Below are positions 22,595-33,769 of a stretch of 64,000 bases of DNA, in pieces (positions within the stretch are counted from its first letter, which is position 1; every line of letters begins with the position of its first letter). The DNA comes from Melastoma dodecandrum (Eukaryota > Streptophyta > Magnoliopsida > Myrtales > Melastomataceae). Where the stretch lies: contig JARUPY010000356.1 in NCBI GenBank assembly GCA_029817715.1, positions 1,335,001 to 1,399,000 of the forward strand, written 5' to 3'. The notes below the pieces were generated by a model. The model made no database searches and had not been told where the DNA came from. It saw nothing but the letters and a program-made list of their open reading frames with translations. The position numbers were made by a program, and so were the translations under genes.

Positions 22595-24372
22595 TTTCAA
22601 CCGCCGTCGTTGGCCCTTTGATTGTGACTAAGAGGGGGTGAATTAGTCTTTTCGCTCGAATAGAACTTTCTCAAAAAATCCACAGAACCCTCACAGCGGA
22701 AGGCTTAGCTTCTGTGATTTACAGAAGCTTAAAGACAAATCGCAACACAATGTTTTATAGTGGTTCAGTGAATACACCTAGGTCGACTTTCGGCCGCTTT
22801 CACTAATAACTTGTAAGTAATTATTACAGTGTAGAAGGTAAAACTTTCTGTAATATAAGAAAATAATTTCTTTAACCACGGGGGCAGTAAGATTAACTTA
22901 ACCAATGCAAGAAACTCTCTTGTTGAGTTTGGGATGCGTTTAGGTCGAATTACAAGGAAATCAACCAGACTTGCCGAGCACAGAACCCCAGCTGGAAGCT
23001 TCAGCCTTCTGTGACGTAGTAGCGGGCTATCCCTTCTGCGGATATCCGATCAGACTCGATGATGCTTTATCCACGTGTTCGGACGTTGTCGAATGGACTT
23101 CTCTTTTTGTATTTTCGATATAATATGCAAAACAAAGAAAATAACCATCTACAGAAGGCTCCAGTCTCTCACCACTTGCGCCTGCTACAGAAACCTCTCT
23201 TGGACCTGTTGTACGCCCACCCAGTGTTACGGACAGCTTCAGATCCGTAACCACCAACGCCTACGGAGTGGCTTCACCAATACACACCTGGTGCAAACAA
23301 ACAGACAACCAAATAACAGACTAGAGAAGGTTGTAAGTCCTTCACCGCTTACGCCTGCTACGAACTCCTTCTCTACGACCAACTATGTACGCCGACTCGC
23401 CAACCAGCAACCCTTCTCCCCAGGTCTTGTTGCACGCAGTCCGACATTACGGACAACGTTCCGGTCGAGTCCCTCAGATCCAAAACCACCGGCATCTTCG
23501 AAGCGGCTTCAACAAAGCTCAACTCGCTGTAGTCACCTCCTGTGAGAATGCTTGCTTGGAGACTACATTCCTACACACTCAACACACACGTTAAACACCA
23601 CAATAACGCTACAAGAATGCCAAGACTCACCACCAGTTTTTTTTTTAAATTAACCGAATGAATTATTTTTTAATTTTTCTTTTATATAGAGGTTCGATCC
23701 TTCTTCTTTTTTAAGGAAATTTATTTTTCTAAAATTATATTACGACCAGATTCATTCCCATGGTGCATAAAATAATTGGGAACAATTTCTATTTGATTTC
23801 GTAACAATCAGATTATCCAATCACCAAATATTGCATTAGAGAAGGTGGGAGCCAAATTTAGTCAACAATCTTCTATAGTTGGAAATAAAAAATATTTTCA
23901 ACCTAGGAATTCTGATTATAGGCTCGTGCATTTATCCATTAGGGACTTCCAAAATTAGTTTTGTTTTAATTTGATGATTTAATCCACAAATAGTGCACCA
24001 TAGAAGGTTCGGCCAAACCAATCAATCAACCTTCTATTGATGAAAATAATCAATCATTTATTTTCAAAATGAAATAATTCGTTCCAGATAAGTTTGTTAT
24101 TATATCTGGACGAAATTCATGTGAAAAATTCAATTGGAAGTATTTTCTAAATAACGTTATCTCTTAACAGAAGGTTAGATAGATATTTCCAAAATTGACA
24201 AGATAATTTCCTTGATATTAATTATTTTCGAAGTATTTTCCTTGGCAAGATAAATTCAATTGGAAGTATTTTCGACTTTCAATTATTTTTCTTTCAGATT
24301 ATCATTTTAATATTAATTCAAAAATATTCCTAATAATATTCCTTATTTGAATTAATAAAATAATTAAGATAA
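22595..24372 (+). repeat. Inner inverted repeat, left copy (copia LTR-like)
   Basis: Matches 26,591-28,374 in inverted orientation over about 1.78 kb with scattered mismatches. It starts at ttttcaaccgccgtcgttgg, followed by ctaagagggggtgaattagtc, a phrase common at SIRE-type copia termini, and includes gtggttcagtgaatacacct and a recurrent YAGAAGGT octamer. The outer 1 kb is GC-richer and the inner 0.7 kb AT-rich. I infer LTR or LTR-adjacent sequence of the SIRE-like family. Confidence 0.8.
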
Positions 24373-26590
24373 TCAACAATTAATTAACAATTAATTAATT
24401 ATTAAAATATATAAATATGAAAATATTTTCTAATCGCGTCATTTGATTTGAAATGATCATTGGAGAATGAAGAAAATATTTTCGCCATATTTTTCCTTTA
24501 TTAGGAAGCATATCATTGTTACAGGAGGTTACAGCTTCTTTAAAGTCAAAGTAGGTCAAACATGCTATGTGACTCATCATCAAAACCATATCAACAAGCT
24601 CCCCCTTATTGATGATGAGAAAACATTCATCCATAGAAGATATGTTAATGAAAGATGACGTATCAAACTCCCCCTTAGATAGAGAAGGTAAGAGTCTGAC
24701 ACTTTATAGAAGCTTCAACAAGCTTTTACTTTTGCAGAATGCAAAACTTCCGTATAAGCATATAGCTTGAATAGATTACAGGGGCAAGGCTCCTGTATAT
24801 TTAGCCTGACAGTAGAATGTGCTTCGCACTCCCAACAAAAATGAGTTGTACTCAAATTTTGAATGCCCTATGGAAGGTTGATATACCACATTGTAGGTTT
24901 AACCTTCTATCCCGCTAAATATTCAAGAATTGTTGAAGTTTTTTAGAATTAGCACCAGGCTATATCTCCTTAATTCTCTCCCTTAATTGTTACTTCCTAT
25001 TTATCCAAATATCTCCAAGATCTCTCCCCCTTTTGTCATACAAAAAAGAGTGGAAGGTAGAAACAGAGAAGAATGGCTCTGTAGAAGGTAAACCATAATT
25101 GTATAAGGTATAAATAATCCATTCAGAAATGGGTTAGGCGTGTCTTAAAGGCACTTGTACATCAAAACCATAGCAAGGCCATTAAGATTCCTATAGGATC
25201 TGGTCTAAGGTACTGATGTAAGAACAATTGAAGGCATTACTCCACAGGAGGCGCCTCAAGATTGTCACACGGGGGCTTCTCCTAGAGTGCGACGGTGTGC
25301 ACCAGCTCAGCGACAGTTTGAGCAGCAACTTGAGCAGCTCTCTTTGTTCTAAGGGACTTTCTTCGTGGTTGTGTCTCTTGTGTTTAAAGATAGATTCTTA
25401 TCAAGAAGAGACAAAAGCTGTGTGAAAATCCTCTAATAAGCTATTAAGTAGTGAAGCATTCCTCTGTTGTGAACCAGAAATGTGCTTCTCTTTTAGAAGT
25501 CGTTCTATCACTGTAAGGAATCATTTTGTGAGGATTTATATTCTAACTTTAACGTTGTCTTTGTGCTTTGATAGACATGCCTATGTTAATGCGACAACGT
25601 GCTGTGTGAAAATCCTTTGAGCTACCAACTGCTAAGCATGAGCATCCATCTGCTAGAAATGAGACGGTATCCACTAAGTGATGAGCTGATCGTTGCCTCG
25701 GAATTTTCTCCAATTTCTTTAAGAATTCTAAACCTCACTTTGTGAGAAACTGAAAGCCTAGTGCAAGGGCATTTTGCACTCATTATATTATATAGTGGAA
25801 TCACCTCGTTGGTAAAATGTTGACGTAGGTCGATTAATGTCGAACCACTACAAACTACTGTGTCCATTACGATCGCACAGACACTCATACGAAAATCTAC
25901 TCAACCAATTCGCACCGCTTACAGCGAATAGATATCATCATCTGAGAAACGTTTTATTGTGATACAGTACGCTTCTACTTACACTGCGAAAGGGCGAAAA
26001 AGTTACATTAACTAATTTACAAAAGCGAAAAGCCCGAAACACTTTTGCTCGAAGTGATACCACCTTGTATGCTCATATAGGCATGCTTCATTTTCTTCCT
26101 GTGTCTGTTGTAATAGGTAACCAAATCGAACCTTGTTAAGAGTATATACTCATCATCCATTTCACAACGATACGCACGAGAATCCCAAATGGAAATGACC
26201 TAAGTGGTCAATCTAGTGTCTCCAGTCACGTATCGATATCTTATTTTTACCTATAAAACGTCTAGGACATCGATATAATTGAGTTGAGGTTAGGTTCATG
26301 TCACCAGTGACTCATGTAGATTTTAATCCACTCTTATTGATGTCGAATAAACAAGGTCTCTACTTAGACATTTTGGCAATGGATCCACTAGATTTTTACA
26401 CGACTTCACATATGTAATGGTTATTTGACCATCATTCACAAGTTGCCTGATACACATGTGTCTCAAACAAATGTGTCTAGATTTTCTATTGTATATCTTA
26501 TTCAGTGCTATAGACATCTTCACTTCACTATCATTGTACAACGTGATTGTTGAAACCGGTAGTGGCTACAACACTATTTCTGAATAGTGT
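24373..26590. other. Loop of the inner palindrome with copia debris
   Basis: The unpaired centre of the palindrome. It includes cagtttgagc-type short repeats, tctccccctttt-type polypyrimidine runs (24,597-24,610; 25,020-25,035) that look like complemented polypurine tracts, and the RNase H tail described separately at 26,323-26,541. No intact gene was seen. Confidence 0.6.
26323..26541 (-). pseudogene. Copia RNase H C-terminal fragment
   Basis: The minus-strand frame ends with SRHICLRHMCIRQLVNDGQI, YVKSCKNLVDPLPKCLSRDL, matching the end of copia RNase H (K/RHIxLRHxxxRxLVxxGxIxxxYVKSxxNLADPLTK). The remainder of pol is absent. It sits in the palindrome loop. Confidence 0.75.
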
Positions 26591-28374
26591 TTATCTTAAT
26601 TATTTTATGAATTCAAATGAGGAATATTCTTAGGAATATTTTTGAATTAATATTAAAATGATTATCTGAAAGAAAAATAATTGAAAGTCGAAAATACTTC
26701 CAATTGAATTTATCTTGTCAAGGAAAATACTTTGAAAATAATTAATATCAAGGAAATTATCTTGTCAATTTTGGAAATATCTATCCAACCTTCTGTTGAG
26801 AGATAACGTTATTTAGAAAATACTTCCAATTGAATTTTGTCGCTTGAATTTCGTCTAGATATAACAACAAACTTATCTGGAACGAATTATTTCATTTTAA
26901 AAATAAATGATTGATTATTTTCATCAATAGAAGGTTGATTGATTGATTTCTACGAACCTTCTATGGTGCACTATCTGGGGATTATAATATCAAATTAAAA
27001 CAAAATCAATTTTAGATGTCCCTAACGGATAAATGCACGAGCCTATAATCAGAATTCCTAGGTTGGAAATAAAATATTTTTTCTTTCCAACTATAGAAGG
27101 TTATTAACTAAATCTGACTCCAACCTTCTCTAATGCAATATCTGGTGATTGGATAATCAGATTGTTGCGAAATCAAATAGAAATTGTTCCCAATCATTTT
27201 ATGCACCATGAGAATGAATCTGGTCGTAATTTAATTTTAGAAAAATAAATTTCCTTAAAAAAAAGAAGGATCGAACCTCTATATAAAAGAAAAATTAAAA
27301 AATAATTCATTCTGTTAATTTAAAAAAAAACTGGTGGTGAGTCTTGGCATTCTTGTAGCGTTATTGTGGTGTTTAAGGTGTGTGTTGAGAGTGCAGGAAT
27401 ATAGTCTCTAGGCAAGCGTTCTCAAAGGAGGTGACTACAACAAGTTGAGCTTTGGTGAAGTCGCTTCGAAGATGCCGGTGGTTTTGGATCTGAGGGACTA
27501 GACCGGAATGTTGTCCGTAATGTCGGACTGTGTGCAACAGGACCTGGGGAGAAGGGTTGCTGGTTGGCGAGTCGGCGTACAGAGTTGGTTGTAGAGAAGG
27601 AGTTCGTACCAGGCGTAAGCGGTGAAGGACCTACAACCTTCTCTAGTCTGTTATTTGGTTGTCTGTTTATTTGTACCAGGTGTGTATTAGTGAAGCCACT
27701 AGGTAGGCGTTGGTGGTTACGGATCTGAAGCTGTCCGTAACACTGTGTGGGCGTACAACAGGTCCAAGAGAAGGTTTCTGTAGCAGGCACAAGTGGTGAG
27801 GGATTGGAGCCTTCTATAGATGGTTATTTTCTTTGTTTTGCATATTATATCGAAAATACAAAAAGAGAAGTCCATTCGACGACGTTCAAACACGTGGATA
27901 AAGCATCATTGAGTCTGATCGGATATCCGCAGAAGGGATAGCCCGCTACTACGTCACAGAAGGCTGAAGCTTCCAGCCGGGGTTCTGTGCTCGGCAAGTT
28001 TGGTTGATTTCCTTGTAATTCGACCTAAACGCATCCCAAACTTAGCAAGAGAGTTTCTTGCATTGGTTAAGTTAATCTTACTGCCCCGTGGTTAAAGAAA
28101 TTATTTTCTTATACTACAGAAAGTTTTACCTTCTACACTGTAATCACTACTTACAAGTTATTAGTGAAAGCGGCCGAAAGTCGACCTAGGTGTATTCACC
28201 GAACCACTATAAAACATTGTGTTACGATTTGTCTTTAAGCTTCTGTAAATCACAGAAGCTAAACCTTCCGCTGTGAGGGTTCTGTGGATTTGTTGAGAAA
28301 GTTCTATTCGAGCGTAAAGACTAATTCACCCCCTCTTAGTCACAATCAAAGGGCCAACGACGGCGGTTGAAAAG
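26591..28374 (-). repeat. Inner inverted repeat, right copy
   Basis: Inverted partner of 22,595-24,372. Differences include several single-base changes and small indels. The outer boundary at 28,374 leads into right-arm-only sequence. Confidence 0.8.
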
Positions 28375-29162
28375 AGACAGTTTGGCACCCGATGTGGAGC
28401 AAACCTTTAAACTTTGACTTCAAGTCCTCGACCAGTTCTCTAGGGTTCAATTCCTCGTAGGAACTTAACAGCACCACTGGAGCACGCGACAGCACATGGC
28501 GTAGCGAGTGGAACGTAAATGGTGGCATTGGATCAGAATTTTTGAATCCGGGATTTAACAGCGTTGTTGCAAAACGTATTTATTTGGGTAAACAATCAAT
28601 TTTTTTTGGTTAAAAGAAGGATAGCCTGTAGTCAATGACGTGTTCAATCACAGTGGCCTCAATTATTTTCCTTTATTTATTTGTCTTTTTCCTTTTCCTG
28701 CTGTTATTTTATTTTGGTTAGGAGTTTAGTCTATCATCAAGTGATTAAATATCTGTCAATATTAAAAAAAAAGCAGAAAATAAACATTGGGGCAGTCTCT
28801 TCTTTTTAAGTTAATAGACGAAGAAAATGAAAGGTTGGATTTCTCATGTATTGTAAATGTAAATGGGTTGGACCACTTGATTCTTTCGTGATTGTTGGTT
28901 CGGTTTGGTTGATCGGGCAAGGATTGGGTTTCTTCTTCTTTTTGATGACGATGACAGTAATTTGGTTATTTTGAAATTATTCACGAAAGCTTTTGAGGCA
29001 AAGTTTTACAAAAATGAGAGTGGTACTTACCGCCATTGTACAAACAAAGAAACACGACGAGACAAGAGATGGCAAGACGTTTCGGCAAGCGAAGTACGAC
29101 GGCGGCTACAACATTCTCCTTTACTGAAAGCTGGCATGCGAAGTACGACGGCGGCTACAACA
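28375..29162. other. Right-arm-only segment with a short duplicated phrase
   Basis: No mirror in the left arm. The phrase gcgaagtacgacggcggcta occurs twice, starting at 29,089 and 29,138 (49 bp apart). No coding content was recognised. Confidence 0.5.
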
Positions 29163-29229
29163 TTGGGTTCTCACACCTCAAGATCTAATGGGTGTTGAAA
29201 GGGAGAATTTTATATTCGAGGTGTATAAT

Positions 29230-30060
29230 CCCTAACTGTGTGCCCGATAACTTAGTTTTATTCAAGGCACCAATGTGCTATTTTAGAGATCAAATAACAC
29301 CAATTTCCAAGGTCGAATAGCTGTAGTCCCTTTCCGTAAAGCGGATGAAGTTGTGGCTCGTCTTGAGATGATCTCTCCTATTGAATTTGCGTTCTTGAGT
29401 AACTGCGAGGTCTACGCTACTGAGCTATTCTCGAGTTCTTGGACGATAATGTGGTCTGAGATGCGACATTTTATGTCCATCCTGAATGCTCCTCCTGATG
29501 ACTTATATGTTCCTAGTCTCGACTCGACAGGTAAATCATTTTCTCAAGTTCATCCTTTGATATAAACTAGTATTCAATTCTGAATTCTCACGAGGTGCAG
29601 TCGAAGTAAAGGTAGAAACAAGAATTCTTCCCCATCCTTCTGTGTCCACAACTGACAAGGTTTCTTCACTAGCCCCTTCTTTAAATATGCCCAAGGTACA
29701 AACCAAAATCCGCGATGATCTTGAACTTAGAGTGACAGTCGAGGTCCCTTTTGAAATGCGGACTAAATTTCGCTTTGATCATCTTGGTAAGCAAATGCGG
29801 TCACGAGTATCAGGGAAACACGCATATAATGAAGATGATGAGGGAGATTCAATTCCTCTGCGTCAAAGGCAGAATACACTAGGAAAGAAGCGGGCCGCCC
29901 ATCTTCAAGTCATTGTTACCCCGTCTTGAGATGTGGATGAAGAAGTAGAAGTCATTTTCCCTAAAACGAATATCCTCGCCTCATCCTCACCTGAGGTGGC
30001 ACTTCCTCCAACATCGCTCGAGACGGTACATCCAGGAGTTTCTCCTTCCTAGAAGGATGT
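29230..30060 (+). pseudogene. PMD-like gene, right arm, 5'-truncated
   Basis: Mirror of the C-terminal half of the left-arm PMD pseudogene: a YNPQLC-like start near 29,220, then SSSWTIMWSEMRHFMSIL, PPDDLYVPSLDS (29,353-29,565), then the basic tail DLELRVTVEVPFEMRTKFRF, KQMRSRVSGKHAYNEDDEG (29,642-29,929). The N-terminal PMD block present at 21.5 kb is missing because arm homology stops at 29,163. A one-base difference (agtcattg versus agtattg in the left copy) shifts the frame of the tail between the two arms. Confidence 0.6.
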
Positions 30061-30499
30061 CCCTTTGAGCTTCTCTCCAGGTGCACTACATTCATTAGTG
30101 CATTTATATTGTGAAGTTCTCTCTCTTGTATTCATATGTATCCTGATATTGGGAGAGACTCACGTCACGACGTATCCTCTCACGTTTAAGAGGCGTAAAT
30201 TTATTGTCTCCATGGTACCCCATGTTGAAACCACAGCGAAGCATATTATTAAGGTATCCCTCGATATCATTTTCTTCATATTTCTTACTGCATTGGTCAG
30301 AATATCGGACACCCCCCACTTCTTACTTAGGCTAAGAGACACTTCATGAAGCACAGGATGTTTCTCGAGATAGTTCCTCAGTGTCAGATGAAATTCCTAA
30401 ACAAACGAAATGTATCTCACCTTCTAACTCAAGTATGCCTAATCTAGGCCAAGAGAAGAGTATTCCACGAGGGAAGGTAAGCTACAAAGTAGCGCTTAA

Positions 30500-30696
30500 G
30501 GCTAAAATTCCGTGTCCGGGACTCCCGTGAGTTCGGACCTGTAACCGCCGACATTGTCAATTGTTCAGACATGTCGGCGATCTGTTCAGACATGTGCGTG
30601 CTTTTCTTTATATATGTCGTTTTACTGTTTCGACATGTGTACTTGCTTCCATACTATGTCCGAACTCACGGGAGTCCCGGACACGAGATTTTAGCC
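30500..30696. repeat. Foldback element with 39-bp inverted ends, right arm
   Basis: Arm 30,500-30,538 pairs with 30,658-30,696; the innermost 28 bp (cgtgtccgggactcccgtga plus eight more) are a perfect inverted repeat. The interior has two cagacatgt units. It is present at the mirror position in the left arm, so it predates the inverted duplication. No target duplication was recognised. Confidence 0.75.
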
Positions 30697-30897
30697 TCCA
30701 CCGCCCGAAATTGGGTGATGCTCCGGAGCAAACGCACACCATGACATGGTTTATTACCTCGGACATGTCATAATGAATGCCTCAATGTTTGTTTATATCT
30801 CCAGGGACTAGTAGGACCAAGTGTGTCCATTGGGGAACCTTCTATGACCCCCTTGGAGACGATGTCTCGGGAGATTACTTTTCTCGAGGTATCACTA

Positions 30898-30906
30898 TAT
30901 ATTTTC
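30898..30906. other. 9-bp target site duplication of MULE-1, left
   Basis: tatattttc immediately before the element terminus ggaagcggctaacg; identical to 33,515-33,523. Confidence 0.92.
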
Positions 30907-31029
30907 GGAAGCGGCTAACGTTACGTGCACGTAACGTTACCTGCTTTACTAAATTTCATCAATCGGTTAGTAAAATTTACTAACTTTTTTTGTAAATTCT
31001 ACTAAACAGTGACCATTTTTTTAGGCAAA

Positions 31030-31590
31030 TTGTTAGTAATCGGATACTAACGGGGTTAGTAAATTTCATTAGTAATTTACTAACCCCGTTAGTACCCGTT
31101 TACTAACGTTACTAACCCCGTTAGTATCCGATTACTAACGTTACTAACCCCGTTAGTATCCGATTACTAACATTTTTACTAAAAAATCTGTCTTGATTCG
31201 TAAAATCGGTAGTAATCGGATACGAACGGGGTTAGTAACGTTAGTAATCGGATACTAACGGGGTTAGTAACGTTAGTAATCGGATACTAACGGGGTTCGT
31301 AAATTACTAATGAAATTTACCAACCCCGTTAGTATCCGATTACTAACGTTACGAACCCCGTTAGTATCAGATTACTAACGTTACGAACCCCGTTAGTATC
31401 CGATTACTAACGTTTTTACTAAAATTGTTAGTAATCGGATACTAACGGGGTTCGTAACGTTAGTAATCGGATACTAACGGGGTTCGTAACGTTAGTAATC
31501 GGCTACTAACGGGGTTCGTAACGTTAGTAATCGGATACTAACGGCGTTAGTAAATTACTAATGAGATTTACTAACCCCGTTAGTATCCGA
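31030..31590. repeat. Satellite-like array inside MULE-1 left arm
   Basis: About fifteen units of a 30-31 bp motif containing tcggatactaacggggt, alternating in orientation in blocks. Variants include ttagtaacg versus ttcgtaacg joints. It is paired with the array in the other arm. Confidence 0.88.
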
Positions 31591-31863
31591 TTACTAACAA
31601 TTTGCCTAAAAAATCACTGTTCAAGTGTAGTAAAAATTACTAATTATATTTGTAAAAGTTCGAAACTTTTAGTAAGGATTTAGTAAAATTGTTCGTAAAT
31701 CTCCGCTAGGTTTAGTAACGCGTTACTAAATAGTTTAGTAATTTACTAAAATTAACAGTGAACTCCGAACCTAATTACTAACCTTTGGCTGGTGTGAAAT
31801 TACGTAAATGCCCCCGTTCGTTTTTACTAAATGGTTTACTAACGTAGTTAGTAACCCATCGTT

Positions 31864-32561
31864 TTGCTTTTGCGATCGTCGTTGCCATACGAACGTCCTC
31901 CCCTCCGACTCTCCCCTCCGACCGTCGGCGGTCGGCATCCCCTCCGAGAAGTTTCCCTCCGACCGCATTCCTCTCGCCGGTGCTGCAGTTGCTTGATTCG
32001 GAGGACGCAGGAGTAACGTAGTAGGAGATGCGGTTATCTCGAAGGCGGATGCACCAGCTGTGGTTGTTAAGGAGGATGCAGCAGCTGTGATTCTTTTGTG
32101 ATCTGTCGGATTTTCCATTTAAGGTCCGAGCAACTCCTGGATCCGAATACGGCGACGGTTGTTGCTGAGAGAAAGATCTGCCTCTGTGCACATTATTCTT
32201 CCGGCTGTTGGGTTTAAGTAAATCTCTGTTATGTTTGATTTCGATGGGAAGTTAATGCCGTAGTGAAGTGTGCTGCCTGCCCTTCCCAATGTGTTAGTGA
32301 AGTTAGTTGCGAACTTCACAGGTGAGCTGCAGGTGATCTGCAAGTTTTGACAATGAATGTTGCTGAATGATTGATCTGCATCAGCATTGCCAAAGGGGGC
32401 GGGGATGACGACGCAAAGAGGGGCGGGGAGGAATGTGGTCGGAGGGAAACTTCTCGAACCGCACGCGCAGAGAATGCGCTCGGAGGGGACGGTCGAAGGG
32501 GAGGGTCGGAGGGGAGGAGGGGAGGGTCGCCAACGACGAGCGTGAAAGCAAAGGGAAAACA
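31864..32561. other. GC-rich core of MULE-1, possibly captured host sequence
   Basis: The core differs sharply in composition from the AT-rich arms and carries overlapping open frames on the minus strand (32,119-32,562 and 31,771-32,118). The most protein-like text is SNIHCQNLQITCSSPVKFA and GSTLHYGINFPSKSN. Its margins contain ccctccgac-type repeats on both sides. I do not recognise a family. Gene fragments captured between MULE ends (Pack-MULE behaviour) are well known, and the core fits that layout, but the donor gene is not identified. Confidence 0.45.
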
Positions 32562-32819
32562 ATGGGTTACTAACTAGGTTCGTAAATCATTTAGTAAAAA
32601 CGAACGGGGGCATTTACGTAATTTCACACCAGCCAAAGGTTAGTAATTAGGTTCGGAGTTCACTGTTAATTTTAGTAAATTACTAAACTATTTAGTAACG
32701 CGTTACTAAACCTAGCGGAGATTTACGAACAATTTTACTAAATCTTTACTAAAAGTTTCGAACTTTTACAAATATAATTAGTAATTTTTACTAAACTTGA
32801 ACAGTGATTTTTTAGGCAA

Positions 32820-33400
32820 ATTGTTAGTAATCGGATACTAACGGGGTTAGTAAATCTCATTAGTAATTTACTAACCCCGTTAGTATCCGATTACTAACGT
32901 TACGAACCCCGTTAGTATCCGATTACTAACGTTACTAACCCCGTTAGTATCCGATTACTAACAATTTTAGTAAAAACGTTAGTAATCGGATACTAACGGG
33001 GTTCGTAACGTTAGTAATCGGATACTAACGGGGTTAGTAACGTTAGTAATCGGATACTAACGGGGTTAGTAAATTTCATTAGTAATTTACGAACCCCGTT
33101 AGTATCCGATTACTAACGTTACTAACCCCGTTAGTATCCGATTACTAACGTTACGAACCCCGTTAGTATCCGATTACTAACGTTACTAACCCCGTTCGTA
33201 TCCGATTACTACCGATTTTACGAATCAAGGCAAATTTTTTAGTAAAAATGTTAGTAATCGGATACTAACGGGGTTAGTAACGTTAGTAATCGGATACTAA
33301 CGGGGTTAGTAACGTTAGTAAACGGGTACTAACGGGGTTAGTAAATTACTAATGAAATTTACTAACCCCGTTAGTATCCGATTACTAACAATTTTACTAA
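32820..33400. repeat. Satellite-like array inside MULE-1 right arm
   Basis: Inverted partner of the array at 31,030-31,590, with the same 30-31 bp unit in both orientations. Confidence 0.88.
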
Positions 33401-33514
33401 AAAAATGGTCACTGTTTAGTAGAATTTACAAAAAAAGTTAGTAAATTTTACTAACCGATTGATGAAATTTAGTAAAGCACGTAACGTTACGTGCACGTAA
33501 CGTTAGCCGCTTCC

Positions 33515-33523
33515 TATATTTTC
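33515..33523. other. 9-bp target site duplication of MULE-1, right
   Basis: tatattttc directly after the terminus ...cgttagccgcttcc. Confidence 0.92.
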
Positions 33524-33769
33524 CTTAGTTCGTTTCTTATATATCCCAAAGTTTAATTATGCTATTGTGGTGATGGTAACAAGATCCTCAAGCCCGAGTG
33601 ACATCAACTACTCCCATCTTTGTGGATGATTCAGAAGACTCCAAGTATGCAATGGTACCTGAAGTTGATCTCGAGAACCAAGGCTCGCAACCGCCTGAGT
33701 AGTTCCGTGAGGGGTGATGATGATCTTCCCTAGGAGCATCTCAAACAAGACATGCAATTTGAGGTTGAT

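Larger units (their letters stand above)
30907..33514. mobile_element. MULE-1: non-autonomous Mutator-like element with about 950-bp inverted ends
   Basis: 2,608 bp bounded by ggaagcggctaacgttacgt and its complement and flanked by a perfect 9-bp duplication (tatattttc), the hallmark of Mutator superfamily insertion. The two arms (30,907 to about 31,863 and about 32,562 to 33,514) are inverted copies over almost their full length. Each arm contains several direct and inverted copies of a roughly 30-bp unit built on gttagtaatcggatactaac and ggggttagtaa, so small palindromes sit inside a larger one. The core (31,864-32,561) is GC-rich and non-repetitive. No transposase coding was seen, so it depends on a partner. 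Only a 127-bp end remains at the mirror position in the left arm. Confidence 0.92.

Noticed and set aside
31030..33400. CRISPR-like array of about 30-bp repeats
   Set aside because: Repeats are in both orientations, contiguous without unique spacers, and lie within a plant MULE with a 9-bp target duplication.
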